Assembly: GCA_030641535.1 (NCBI GenBank)
Contig: DAOWHG010000032.1
Span: 1-17,831, forward strand
DNA: 17,831 nucleotides
Direction of reading: 5' to 3'
DNA from: Mycoplasmatota bacterium
GTDB taxonomy: Bacteria > Bacillota_I > Bacilli_A > Izemoplasmatales > Izemoplasmataceae
Position 1 is the first letter of the stretch; each line of letters starts with the position of its first letter. The notes under the pieces are model-generated. The model did no database searches. It was given only the letters and a program-made list of their open reading frames with translations, and had not been told where the DNA came from. Both the position numbers and the translations under genes were made by a program. Below are positions 1-8,403 of this stretch, in pieces.

Positions 1-1371
1 GAAGTAAAATTAGAAGACAATGTTTATTATGGAATATCTACTTACAGAGCACTTGATAATTTTAATGTTAGTGATGAAAGAGTTAACATTAAAATTGTAT
101 ATGAACTTGTAAATATAAAAAAACAAGCAGCTATTACAAATAGAAAACTCGAGTATTTAGATAAGGACAAGGCAAAAGCAATTGTTACTGCTTGTAATAA
201 AATCTTAAATAAACAATTTGATGATTCATTTGTTGTTAATCGCTACCAAGGTGGCGCAGGGACAAGTACCAACATGAATGTAAATGAAGTAATTGCCAAT
301 GTCGCTTTAGAAATTCTTGGTGAGAAACTAGGGGAGTATGAAATAATCCACCCTATTAATCACGTTAATCTTCACCAGTCTACTAATGATACTTTTCCAA
401 CATCTGTTAAAGTTGCTGCAATTAAACTCATCAGAGATTTAGCATTAGAATATGCATCTTTACAAAAGACTTTTCAAGAAAAAGAAACTAAGTATGGAAA
501 AGTAATTAAATTAAGTAGAACACAGTTTATGGACGCTGTACCTATTCTTGCAGGGCAAATGTTTGGGGCGTATGCTGAAACATTCTCAAGAGACCGATGG
601 CGTATTTATAAGGTAGAAGAAAGACTTAGAACAATAAATATTGGTGGAACCGCAGTAGGAACTGGGCTTAATGCTCCTTTAAAATATACCTTCATGATGA
701 CATCACTTCTTCAAGAATCTACTAATATAGGATTGTCTCGCGCAGAATCTCTAATTGATAATACTCAGAATTTAGATGCATTTAATGAAGTGTCTGGACT
801 TTTAAAAGTTGCGGCTTCATCATTAATAAAAATATGTAATGACCTTAGATTCTTAGCGTCAGGTCCAAATGGTGGAATTGGAGAAATAATCTTAAAGGAT
901 AATCAAGTAGGTTCATCTATTATGCCTGGGAAAACAAATCCAGTTATTTTAGAAATGGTTATTCAAAATTCTTATAATATTATAGCGAATGATTCACTTA
1001 TAAATAACTTAGTATCAAGTGGTAGTTTAGAACTAAATGCTTTTATGCCTGGAATTGCTGAAGCGTTACTAAATTCACTTGAATTACTTACTAACACTGT
1101 CAAAATATTTAATAATAAATGTGCTAAATATATTAAGGTAGATCAAAAAAAATGTATTGAAAATTTAGAAAATTCACATTCATTAATCACACCTTTAATT
1201 TCAATAATTGGATATGATAAAGCTAGTGAAATAGTAAAAAAAGCAAATGCATACAATAAAACTATAAAAGAAGTTCTAGTTACTGAAAAATTATTTAGCA
1301 AAGATGAAATAGAAAAACTACTTGATCCTTTTAATATTACTAAACCCGGGATTGTAAAGGGAGGAAACTAA
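1..1371 (+). CDS. aspA: Aspartate ammonia-lyase (aspartase), 5' end outside window
   Basis: Class II fumarase/aspartase superfamily enzyme; the family reaction is L-aspartate to fumarate plus ammonia. The frame is open from base 1, so the gene starts upstream and about 456 residues are visible. Seen in order: the aspartase block QGGAGTSTNMNVNEVIAN just before and after the ATG at 274 (that ATG is internal, not the start); the substrate-binding block HQSTNDTFPT; GGTAVGTGLNAP; and the mobile catalytic loop GSSIMPGKTNP, with the Ser pair at bases 913-918. The loop normally reads K-V-N and here is K-T-N, a mild change; the Lys and Asn are kept, so activity is expected. The TAA stop shares one base with the hydF ATG (taATG), and the hydF ribosome site lies in the last codons, so the two genes are co-transcribed and probably translationally coupled. 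In other anaerobes an aspartase gene sits among hydE/hydF/hydG, so a hydrogenase-linked role is plausible (inference). A fumarase is less likely because of the NMNVNEVIAN signature. Confidence 0.88.
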   Translation, partial: EVKLEDNVYYGISTYRALDNFNVSDERVNIKIVYELVNIKKQAAITNRKLEYLDKDKAKAIVTACNKILNKQFDDSFVVNRYQGGAGTSTNMNVNEVIANVALEILGEKLGEYEIIHPINHVNLHQSTNDTFPTSVKVAAIKLIRDLALEYASLQKTFQEKETKYGKVIKLSRTQFMDAVPILAGQMFGAYAETFSRDRWRIYKVEERLRTINIGGTAVGTGLNAPLKYTFMMTSLLQESTNIGLSRAESLIDNTQNLDAFNEVSGLLKVAASSLIKICNDLRFLASGPNGGIGEIILKDNQVGSSIMPGKTNPVILEMVIQNSYNIIANDSLINNLVSSGSLELNAFMPGIAEALLNSLELLTNTVKIFNNKCAKYIKVDQKKCIENLENSHSLITPLISIIGYDKASEIVKKANAYNKTIKEVLVTEKLFSKDEIEKLLDPFNITKPGIVKGGN

Positions 1372-2591
1372 TGAGTATGAATCAAACTCCAAGAGCATCT
1401 AGAACTCATATCGCTATTTTTGGAAGACGAAATGTTGGAAAATCAAGTGTAATTAATGCTCTAACAAATCAAACAATTTCATTAGTATCTAGTATTGCAG
1501 GAACAACCACAGACCCGGTCTTTAAATCAATGGAGATATTACCTCTTGGTCCGGTAGTTTTGATAGATACCGCAGGAATAGATGATGTTGGAGAATTAGG
1601 AGAATTAAGAGTACAGAGAACATATGATGTTATTAATAAAACAGATATCGGATTAATAATATTTGATATAGATCAAGATGACTTTAAATATGAAAAAGAT
1701 TTAATAAAAGAATTTAAGAAACGTCAAAAACCATATTTAATGGTAGCTAACAAAATTGATATAGTATCTTTCGAAAAAGATTTTTCAAATATTTTCAAAG
1801 AGAAAATATTGAAAGTATCCGCAGTAAGTAAAGAAGGAATAGAAGCTTTGAAAAATGAAATTGGAACAACATTAAAAATTGAAGATGAGAAGTTTATGAT
1901 TGTTGGAGACTTATTAAATCCAGGGGATATCGTAGTACTTGTTACACCTATCGATAAAGCCGCTCCAAAGGGTAGATTAATACTCCCACAACAACAAACA
2001 ATTAGAGATATCTTAGAAAGTGATGCAATTGCTGTTGTCACAAAAGAATTTGAATTAAGAGAAACTCTTGACAAACTTGGGACTAAACCTAAGCTTGTAA
2101 TCACTGATTCACAAGTATTCTTAAAAGTATCTGCTGATACTCCAAAAGATATCATGTTAACTTCTTTTTCGATTTTATTTGCTAGAAATAAAGGAGATTT
2201 AGTTGAACTTGTTAAAGGCGCAAAAGCAATTGAAAAGCTTGAGAATGGTGATAAAATATTAGTAAGTGAAGGATGTACACATCATCGTCAGAGTGATGAT
2301 ATAGGTACTGTGAAAATTCCAAGATGGTTAAGACAATATACTGGAAAAGATTTTGAATTCATTTATAGCTCAGGATACTCATTTCCAAAAGAAATGGATG
2401 ATGTGAAGTTAGTTATTCATTGTGGAGCGTGTATGCTTAATAAGAGTGAAATGATGTATCGAATATCTCAAGTAGTTGAAAAAGAAATACCAATTGTTAA
2501 TTACGGAGTTCTTATCTCGTATGTACAAGGAATATTTGAAAGAGCACTAGACCCATTCCCATTAGCAAAAATGATATATTTAGATGAGTAA
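1371..2591 (+). CDS. hydF: [FeFe]-hydrogenase H-cluster maturation GTPase HydF
   Basis: HydF is the scaffold on which the 2Fe subcluster of [FeFe]-hydrogenase is completed, with precursors from HydG and HydE, before transfer to the apo-hydrogenase. Seen: an N-terminal GTPase domain with P-loop GRRNVGKSS (residues 18-26), switch threonines around 44-47, DTAG (66-69) and NKID (127-130). A middle dimerisation region follows, then the C-terminal metal-binding domain with C302, H304 and H350-C351-x2-C354, the CxH...HCxxC ligand set diagnostic of HydF rather than Era or MnmE. Length (406 aa) is normal. The start is fixed by AAGGGAGG at 1357-1364, six bases before the ATG. The presence of HydF predicts HydE, HydG and an [FeFe]-hydrogenase elsewhere in the genome, some perhaps just upstream of this window. 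Confidence 0.95.
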   Translation: MSMNQTPRASRTHIAIFGRRNVGKSSVINALTNQTISLVSSIAGTTTDPVFKSMEILPLGPVVLIDTAGIDDVGELGELRVQRTYDVINKTDIGLIIFDIDQDDFKYEKDLIKEFKKRQKPYLMVANKIDIVSFEKDFSNIFKEKILKVSAVSKEGIEALKNEIGTTLKIEDEKFMIVGDLLNPGDIVVLVTPIDKAAPKGRLILPQQQTIRDILESDAIAVVTKEFELRETLDKLGTKPKLVITDSQVFLKVSADTPKDIMLTSFSILFARNKGDLVELVKGAKAIEKLENGDKILVSEGCTHHRQSDDIGTVKIPRWLRQYTGKDFEFIYSSGYSFPKEMDDVKLVIHCGACMLNKSEMMYRISQVVEKEIPIVNYGVLISYVQGIFERALDPFPLAKMIYLDE

Positions 2592-2617
2592 AAACCTTGA
2601 TTTTCAAGGTTTTTATT
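2590..2617 (+). terminator. Intrinsic terminator after hydF
   Basis: The stem AAAACCTTG (2591-2599) pairs with CAAGGTTTT (2605-2613) around a five-base loop and is followed by a T-run. It begins inside the hydF stop codon and separates the aspA-hydF operon from the MATE gene. Confidence 0.8.
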
Positions 2618-2652
2618 ATTAGTATATATATGTAGTTTTTTTTATTAGTTAG

Positions 2653-2661
2653 TGTTATAAT
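2653..2661 (+). promoter_or_regulatory. Extended -10 promoter for the MATE gene
   Basis: TGTTATAAT is a consensus TATAAT at 2656-2661 preceded by the extended -10 TG. No good -35 lies 17 bases upstream (TAGTTT at 2633-2638). The predicted transcript starts near 2668, giving a leader of about 17 nt that carries the AAGGTGA ribosome site at 2674-2680. Confidence 0.6.
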
Positions 2662-2684
2662 ATCACAGGTGAAAAGGTGATGAC

Positions 2685-4079
2685 ATGAAGAACAAGATTG
2701 ATTTAACGACTGGAAGCATATTAGGAAAGCTTTTAATAGTTGCTATTCCAACATTATTTACAAGTATAATTCAAATGACTTACAACCTAACAGACATGTT
2801 TTGGGTTGGAAAAGTTTGGAATATGGGACTTGATCCTGATGAAGCGATAGCAGGGATTGGAACTGCTGCATATTACGTTTGGTTTGGTTTTGGTCTTATT
2901 TTGCTTGCAAAAATTGGGACTTCAGTTCTTATAAGCCAATCTGCTGGAAAGAATGATGTTAAGCTAATTACAAGATACGGTAATAGTGGATTTGTTTTAA
3001 TGCTTTTATTCGCAGCAATCTATACTCTATTTGGTTTTTTTGGAGTAAATCTGTATGTTGGGCTATTTAATATTGAAAGTCTTAATGTCTCAATGTATGC
3101 CACAGATTATATGCAAATTGTTTCACTGTTTGGTATTTCATTATTTATGGTTAACTTCTTTAACGGAGTAAATGATGGATTAGGTAAAACAGTTAATACA
3201 TTAGTAATTACTGCTTCGGGGCTGATATTAAATATTGTATTAGATCCATTCTTCATTTTAGAAGAAGTAAATATATTTGGAATAATATTTCCAGGACTAG
3301 GACTTGCAGTTAGAGGAGCAGCAATTGCTACAGTTATAGCACAAGCTTTTGTTCTGTTTATATATATAGTATTCTATAGTACTAAATTTAGACCATTCCC
3401 TATTAATTTGAAGAAATACTTTTCATTTAAGTTGGTTAAAGATATATGGAAAATTGGATTGCCTATCGGCATTCAAAGTATGCTGTTTACTTCAATTAGT
3501 ATTGTAATTGGAATAATGATTGTCCCCTATGGAGAAGCAGTTATGGCTATTCAAAGGGTTGGAAGTCAAATCGAAGCAGTAGCTTGGATGATTGCATCAG
3601 GTTTCCAAGTTGCTTTAGCAAGTTACGTTGGACAAAACTTTGGAGCGGGCAGATATGATAGAATTAAAGCTGGATATTTTACTGCATTGAAGTTGCTTGT
3701 ACCGTATGGAATTATAGTTAATATTGTTTTGTTTGTTTTCGCAGAACAATTGTTCGGTCTTTTCTTTGTAAATCCGAGCACTTTAGCGATAGGGAAAACA
3801 TATTTAGAAATACTAAGTATATCGCAATTATTCATGATTATTGAGCTTACAACAGCAGGTGCATTTAATGGACTAGGAAAAACTAAGATTCCTTCGTCAG
3901 TAGGAATCATAGGAAATGGACTAAGAATACCTTTGGCAATTGTATTTAGTGTATCACTAGGATATGCTGGTATATGGTGGGTAGTTTCTATTTCAAGTAT
4001 TATTAAAGGTAGTGTTCTTACAGCTTGGTTTATAATATACTTATATAAGAAGAAGAAATTGAAATTGGTTCTTAGTTGA
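2685..4079 (+). CDS. MATE family multidrug/Na+ or H+ antiporter
   Basis: Polytopic inner-membrane exporter of the MATE family, 464 aa, matching the usual 440-480 aa and 12 membrane helices. Seen: the typical opening (GSILGKLLIVAIPTLF, then YNLTDMFWVGK), very high hydrophobicity throughout, and an internal repeat. The second half restarts near residue 250 with a lysine-rich stretch followed by IWKIGLPIGIQSMLF, which mirrors the N-terminal entry helix as expected for two six-helix bundles. A conserved-looking SGFQVALASYVGQNFGAG segment lies in the second bundle. The C-terminus ends in a lysine-rich cytoplasmic tail. MATE proteins expel cationic compounds using Na+ or H+ gradients; substrate and coupling ion cannot be read from the sequence. 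The gene has its own promoter and is flanked by a terminator upstream and the prfA promoter at its 3' end, so it is probably monocistronic. The stop is TGA. Confidence 0.93.
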   Translation: MKNKIDLTTGSILGKLLIVAIPTLFTSIIQMTYNLTDMFWVGKVWNMGLDPDEAIAGIGTAAYYVWFGFGLILLAKIGTSVLISQSAGKNDVKLITRYGNSGFVLMLLFAAIYTLFGFFGVNLYVGLFNIESLNVSMYATDYMQIVSLFGISLFMVNFFNGVNDGLGKTVNTLVITASGLILNIVLDPFFILEEVNIFGIIFPGLGLAVRGAAIATVIAQAFVLFIYIVFYSTKFRPFPINLKKYFSFKLVKDIWKIGLPIGIQSMLFTSISIVIGIMIVPYGEAVMAIQRVGSQIEAVAWMIASGFQVALASYVGQNFGAGRYDRIKAGYFTALKLLVPYGIIVNIVLFVFAEQLFGLFFVNPSTLAIGKTYLEILSISQLFMIIELTTAGAFNGLGKTKIPSSVGIIGNGLRIPLAIVFSVSLGYAGIWWVVSISSIIKGSVLTAWFIIYLYKKKKLKLVLS

Positions 4080-4104
4080 AAAAAAAGATTCCTTGTAATA
4101 TAAT
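4076..4104 (+). promoter_or_regulatory. Sigma-A-type promoter of prfA
   Basis: TTGAAA (4076-4081), a 17-base spacer and TATAAT (4099-4104) form a near-consensus promoter that overlaps the MATE stop codon. Transcription should start around 4110-4112, only about 12 bases before the prfA ATG at 4123. This places the GTG at 4108 at or upstream of the 5' end of the mRNA and argues against it as the start. Confidence 0.75.
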
Positions 4105-4122
4105 ATAGTGCGGAGTGATATT

Positions 4123-5184
4123 ATGATAGATAGATTAAATAGAATGGTGAAGAGATACAATGAAATCACCGATGAATTAATGAGTCCTGATATATTAAAA
4201 GATATTAGTAAAATGACAGAACTTTCTAAAGAACAAAAGTCTTTAGAAGCTACTGTTAATCTTTATGGTGAATATAATGAAGTTTTAGGCACTATTGAAG
4301 ACTTAAAAGAAATGTTACTTGATGATGATAAAGATATAGTGGAAATGGCTCATATGGAATTAGATGAAATAAAACATAGAGTTCCTGAAATTGAAGAACA
4401 ACTCAAGGTTTTATTAATTCCAAAAGATCCAAATGATGAGAAAAATGTAATAGTTGAAATCAGAGGTGCAGCTGGAGGAAGTGAGGCAAATATTTTTGCT
4501 GGAGACTTATTCCGTATGTATACAAAATACGCTGAGTTGAAGAATTGGGAAATTAATGTAACTAATTCAGAAGACTCTGGAGCCGGAGGGTTCTCACAAA
4601 TAGAATTCACAGTAAATGGTGACAGTGTTTATGCTTCTCTTAAACATGAATCTGGAGGACATCGTGTTCAACGTGTTCCTCAAACAGAATCACAAGGAAG
4701 AGTCCATACATCAACAGCTACAGTGTTAGTATTACCTGAAGTAGAAGATGTTGAAGTTGAACTTGATATGGCAGATGTTAGAATTGATACATATCGTTCA
4801 AGCGGAGCTGGAGGACAAAGTGTAAATACAACAGATTCTGCTGTTAGAGTTACCCATGTGCCTACAGGACTTGTATGTACTTGTCAAGATGGAAAAAGCC
4901 AACATAAAAACAAAGATATGGCACTTAAAATATTAAAAGCTAGACTACACGATAAACAATTACAAGACCGTTTAGATAAAGAAGGATTAGAACGCAGAGG
5001 AAAAATAGGTACTGGTGACCGCAGTGAAAAAATTAGAACTTATAATTATCCTCAAAACCGTGTAACTGATCATAGAGTAGGGTTTTCCCTTCAACAACTC
5101 GATAGAGTCATGGAAGGTAAATTAGAACCTATTATAGAAGTGCTAATTTCAGAGGAAGTAAAAACAAAACTTGAAGGAAAATAA
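4123..5184 (+). CDS. prfA: Peptide chain release factor 1 (RF1)
   Basis: RF1 recognises UAA and UAG in the ribosomal A site and triggers peptide release; 353 aa from this start, close to the usual 355-360. Seen: an N-terminal helical domain 1; the PxT codon-recognition tripeptide as P186-Q187-T188 followed by ESQGRVHTSTATV, which marks RF1 rather than RF2 (SPF); and the peptidyl-transferase motif G230-G231-Q232 in SSGAGGQSVN. The ATG at 4123 is chosen over an in-frame GTG at 4108 because GGAG (4112-4115) is ideally spaced for it and the promoter -10 ends at 4104. The GTG would lie at the transcript 5' end with no ribosome site. The next gene, prmC, methylates Gln232, so substrate and enzyme are adjacent. 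TGA stops in the window imply RF2 is encoded elsewhere. Confidence 0.96.
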   Translation: MIDRLNRMVKRYNEITDELMSPDILKDISKMTELSKEQKSLEATVNLYGEYNEVLGTIEDLKEMLLDDDKDIVEMAHMELDEIKHRVPEIEEQLKVLLIPKDPNDEKNVIVEIRGAAGGSEANIFAGDLFRMYTKYAELKNWEINVTNSEDSGAGGFSQIEFTVNGDSVYASLKHESGGHRVQRVPQTESQGRVHTSTATVLVLPEVEDVEVELDMADVRIDTYRSSGAGGQSVNTTDSAVRVTHVPTGLVCTCQDGKSQHKNKDMALKILKARLHDKQLQDRLDKEGLERRGKIGTGDRSEKIRTYNYPQNRVTDHRVGFSLQQLDRVMEGKLEPIIEVLISEEVKTKLEGK

Positions 5185-5190
5185 CAAAAT

Positions 5191-5214
5191 AAAGGAGAGC
5201 TTAAGCTCTTCTTT
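5191..5214 (+). terminator. Hairpin between prfA and prmC, weak terminator or attenuator
   Basis: An inverted repeat of 12 bases per arm (5191-5202 with 5203-5214, one G-U pair, centre GAGCTTAAGCTC) would fold as a stem with a small TTAA-type loop. The following sequence (AAATGTTTTAATG) is T-rich but not a clean T-run, so termination is probably partial. No promoter was found between it and prmC, so it may lower prmC output relative to prfA. Confidence 0.45.
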
Positions 5215-5237
5215 AAATGTTTTAATGAGGTGGTATT

Positions 5238-6083
5238 ATGCCAACATATCGAGAAATATTAAAGATTAATGAACAATATGCATTAGATAATCAAAAAGAA
5301 GATTCTGGAGTTAAATTACTATTGATGCATTTTGCAAAAATGGATAGTGCAGATCTTCTATTATCAATGGATGAAGAGATGCCAGAAACGTTGTATCAAG
5401 ATTTTTTATATGGCGTTGACCGTTTTGTTGCGAAAAATATTCCTGTCCAACATATCATTGGATTTCAGGAGTTTTTTGGATATAATTTCAAAGTAAATCA
5501 TGATGTTTTAATACCAAGGTTTGAGACTGAAGAATTACTTGGTAATATTCTAATTATTTATGAAGAAGTGTTCGGATCGAAAAAAGTAAAAGTTGTGGAT
5601 ATTGGTACTGGAAGTGGATGTTTAGCAGTTACGTTAGATATTGAAGAAAGTAATATGGAAGTCTTCGCAACTGACATTTCTGAAGAAGCACTTATTGTTG
5701 CAAAAGAAAACAACGAATCACTTGGTGGAAACGTAACATTCTTAAAAGGTAACTTACTAGAACCCTTAAAAGAAATGAAGTTTGATATATTGGTATCTAA
5801 CCCTCCTTATATACCTAACAAAGAATTTGTAGAGGGATTAATTAAAGATAATGAACCAAATGTTGCTTTGTTTGGTGGAGTAGACGGATTAGATTTTTAT
5901 CGAGCAATTATTAAGGATGCTGAAAGCATTTTGAATGAATCATATATTATCGCTTTTGAACATGCATTCAATAAAGCGAAAGATTTAAGAAAAATAATTA
6001 AAAAACACTTAAAAGATGTGGAAGTTATTCAGAAAAAAGATCTACAAGGAAAAGATAGAATGACTTTTATTGTTAAAAAATAA
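5238..6083 (+). CDS. prmC: Release factor glutamine N5-methyltransferase
   Basis: PrmC (HemK) uses S-adenosylmethionine to methylate the side-chain amide of the glutamine in the GGQ motif of release factors, raising termination efficiency. It is 281 aa, the normal size. Seen: an N-terminal helical RF-binding domain; the family block IIGFQEFFG (73-81); IPRFETEEL (92-100), where the family usually has PRPETE, so a Phe replaces the second Pro; the SAM-binding motif VDIGTGSG (120-127); and the catalytic NPPY (188-191), which holds the target glutamine amide. GGVDGLDFYR follows. The ATG at 5238 is preceded by GAGGTGG (5227-5233). It follows prfA by 53 bases with a hairpin between, and probably shares the prfA promoter. 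Confidence 0.95.
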   Translation: MPTYREILKINEQYALDNQKEDSGVKLLLMHFAKMDSADLLLSMDEEMPETLYQDFLYGVDRFVAKNIPVQHIIGFQEFFGYNFKVNHDVLIPRFETEELLGNILIIYEEVFGSKKVKVVDIGTGSGCLAVTLDIEESNMEVFATDISEEALIVAKENNESLGGNVTFLKGNLLEPLKEMKFDILVSNPPYIPNKEFVEGLIKDNEPNVALFGGVDGLDFYRAIIKDAESILNESYIIAFEHAFNKAKDLRKIIKKHLKDVEVIQKKDLQGKDRMTFIVKK

Positions 6084-6129
6084 AGAAATCTTTTTTATAT
6101 ATATGTATATATATAATGAATATACCCAC

Positions 6130-6160
6130 TTGACATATTAGAAAATAGTGTGTATATAAT
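6130..6160 (+). promoter_or_regulatory. Promoter of topA
   Basis: A perfect TTGACA (6130-6135) is followed by TATAAT (6155-6160, spacer 19) or the overlapping TATATA (6153-6158, spacer 17). The transcript would start near 6166, leaving a leader of about 19 nt that carries the strong GAGGAGG ribosome site at 6171-6177. Confidence 0.7.
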
Positions 6161-6184
6161 ATATAGAAAAGAGGAGGCGACTAC

Positions 6185-8251
6185 ATGAAAACAAAATTAG
6201 TTATAGTAGAATCACCTAGTAAATCAAAAACTATCGAACAATATCTTGGTGAAGAATATGTCGTTCTATCATCAAAAGGACATATAAGAGATCTCGCAAT
6301 TAGTGGTGCAGGTGGACTAGGATTAGACATCGAAAATAACTTTGCTCCTAAATATGTAATCATTAAAGAGAAAAAACAAGTTGTTAATGAATTAAAAAGC
6401 GCGTTTAAGAACGCTTCTGAAATATATTTAGCGACCGACCCTGATAGAGAGGGAGAGGCTATTAGCTGGCATTTAAAGGAAGTTTTAGAAATTGGGAACA
6501 TTCCTTCTAAAAGAGTTATTTTTAATGAAATAACTAAAAGTGCAGTAATTAAAGCGTTCGAGAATCCTCGTGAAATTGATTTAGGATTAGTTTCTTCTCA
6601 AGAAACAAGAAGAATTTTAGATCGTATTATTGGATTCAAACTTTCTAAATTATTACAAAATAAGATTAAATCAAAATCTGCAGGTCGTGTTCAAAGTGCT
6701 ACTTTGAAACTAATTGTAGATAAAGAGAAGGAAATAAAAGCATTCATTGAAGAAGAATTTTGGAAAGTAAAAGCAGAATTCCCTGGATTTAGTGCAGACT
6801 TAATTAAACACAATAGTAAAATTGTGAAACTAGAAAATGAAGAAGAAACAAATAAATTACTTGAATCTTTAAATGAAGACTTCATTATAAATAGTATTGA
6901 TGTAAAAGAAAGAAATAGAGAAGCAAAATTGCCTTTCACTACTTCTGCATTACAACAAGAAGCTTCAATGAAACTAAACTTTAGCTCTCAAAAAACAATG
7001 TTAGTGGCTCAAAAGCTATATGAAGGAATGGATTTAGAAAACGAAACAGTTGGATTAATAACTTATATGCGTACTGATTCTGCAAGACTAAGTAATGTTT
7101 TTACATCTCCTGCAATCAAATATGTTGAAGAAAAATACGGAAAAAAATATGCAGGAAGAGTAAAAATCCCAACTAAAAAAGGTTTAAACATTCAAGATGC
7201 ACATGAGGCTATTAGACCTACAAATGTATTTAGAACACCTCAAAGTGTAAAAAGATTCTTATCAAAAGACGAATTTACTTTATATACATTAATATATGAA
7301 CGTACTATCGCTTCACTTATGAAACCTGCTGTTATAAGCACAAAAACAGTTGAACTAAAAAACAATAAAACTCTATTTAGAGCAACTGCTCAAGATCTAA
7401 TATTTGATGGTTACTTGAAAGTATACGGAAAATATGAAAAACTTGATCTAGGTGAATTACCAGAACTTGTTGAGAAAGCTACAATTAAAGCTGAAAGCAT
7501 TGAAAAAACACAGCATTTCACTAAACCTCCAGCAAGATTCACTGAAGCAAGATTAATCAAAGAGATGGAAGATTTAGGAATTGGTAGACCTTCAACTTAT
7601 TCACAAACCATCACAACTATTAAGAATAGAAAATATGTTTCTATTAAAGAGAAGAAATTCTTCCCTACTGATCAAGGAATGTTAACAATTGAAAAATTAG
7701 ATGAATACTTTGGACAAATAATTAGTGTTGATTACACTGCTAGAATGGAAAGAGTATTAGATGAAATAACAACTGGAGATCAAAATCAAACAGATATTAT
7801 CTCTCAATTCTATAAAGCGTTTATCCCAATGGTTGATAATGCAAATAAAAACATGGATAAAGTTGCTCCTAAATTCACTGGAGAGGATTGCCCAAAATGT
7901 GGATCTCCAATGGTGTTTAGAACTTCTAAGTTTGGAAGTTTCGAAGCGTGTAGCGATTATCCAAGTTGTAAATACATTAAAACTAAGGAATATGAGAAAC
8001 CTGTAGTTGTAAGTACTGGTGTAAAATGTCCTAAATGTGGTAAAGGTGAAATAGTTGAAAGAAAAGCAAAAAATGGAAGAAATAAAGGAAAGAAATTTTA
8101 TGCTTGTAATAATTTCCCTGCATGTAAGAATATGCTATTTGGATTACCTACTGGAGAATTATGTCCTGATTGTGGAAGTCTATTGATAGAAGATAATAAA
8201 GGTGGAATAATCTGCCAAGAAACTAAAAAATGCGGATATAAAAAAGGTTAA
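6185..8251 (+). CDS. topA: DNA topoisomerase I (type IA)
   Basis: Relaxes negative supercoils by cutting and rejoining one strand, countering gyrase. It is 688 aa, normal for Firmicutes/Tenericutes. Seen: an N-terminal Toprim domain with VIVESPSKSKT (E9) and the metal-binding DPDREGEA (85-92); the QETRRILDRIIGFKLS and SAGRVQSATL blocks (139-154, 166-174); and the catalytic tyrosine Y294 in LITYMRTDS. GIGRPSTYS marks domain I/IV. The C-terminal tail holds three four-cysteine zinc ribbons: C569/C572/C589/C595, C615/C618/C641/C647 and C660/C663/C677/C683, typical of bacterial TopA and used for single-strand DNA binding. The start has GAGGAGG eight bases upstream. It has its own promoter and a strong downstream terminator, so it is probably monocistronic. 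Confidence 0.97.
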   Translation: MKTKLVIVESPSKSKTIEQYLGEEYVVLSSKGHIRDLAISGAGGLGLDIENNFAPKYVIIKEKKQVVNELKSAFKNASEIYLATDPDREGEAISWHLKEVLEIGNIPSKRVIFNEITKSAVIKAFENPREIDLGLVSSQETRRILDRIIGFKLSKLLQNKIKSKSAGRVQSATLKLIVDKEKEIKAFIEEEFWKVKAEFPGFSADLIKHNSKIVKLENEEETNKLLESLNEDFIINSIDVKERNREAKLPFTTSALQQEASMKLNFSSQKTMLVAQKLYEGMDLENETVGLITYMRTDSARLSNVFTSPAIKYVEEKYGKKYAGRVKIPTKKGLNIQDAHEAIRPTNVFRTPQSVKRFLSKDEFTLYTLIYERTIASLMKPAVISTKTVELKNNKTLFRATAQDLIFDGYLKVYGKYEKLDLGELPELVEKATIKAESIEKTQHFTKPPARFTEARLIKEMEDLGIGRPSTYSQTITTIKNRKYVSIKEKKFFPTDQGMLTIEKLDEYFGQIISVDYTARMERVLDEITTGDQNQTDIISQFYKAFIPMVDNANKNMDKVAPKFTGEDCPKCGSPMVFRTSKFGSFEACSDYPSCKYIKTKEYEKPVVVSTGVKCPKCGKGEIVERKAKNGRNKGKKFYACNNFPACKNMLFGLPTGELCPDCGSLLIEDNKGGIICQETKKCGYKKG

Positions 8252-8259
8252 TACATATA

Positions 8260-8297
8260 AGAAAAGATACGCTAAACACGTATCTTTTCTATTTTTA
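8260..8297 (+). terminator. Strong intrinsic terminator after topA
   Basis: A perfect 12-bp stem, AGAAAAGATACG (8260-8271) with CGTATCTTTTCT (8279-8290), encloses a seven-base loop and is followed by ATTTTTAT. It closes the topA transcript nine bases after the stop codon. Confidence 0.88.
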
Positions 8298-8403
8298 TGA
8301 GACATTTTTTCGATTTTTGTACATACAGATAATGGCCCAAATAAGCCATATCTCAATATAGTTTGAACTTCAAAGGACTTTTGAAAAATAATTACGGTTT
8401 TTA
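8298..8403. other. Unassigned AT-rich intergenic stretch with imperfect inverted repeats
   Basis: No convincing reading frame is present. Two small dyads can be seen: GATAATGGC (8328-8336) with GCCATATC (8345-8352), carrying one bulged A; and TTCAAA (around 8369-8374) with TTTGAA just downstream. Neither is followed by a T-run on either strand. They could be a protein-binding site upstream of the small-RNA promoter or simply remnants; no function is assigned. Confidence 0.3.

Noticed and set aside
4108..4122. GTG at 4108 as an upstream start for prfA
   Set aside because: It lies at or before the predicted transcript start, has no ribosome site, and would add residues encoded by the GGAG ribosome site of the ATG at 4123.
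6084..6125. AAAGAAATCTTTTTT plus (TA)n tract after prmC as a terminator or repeat
   Set aside because: The possible stem is only four A/T-rich pairs, and the TATATA runs are simple low complexity. Some termination may occur, but it cannot be supported.
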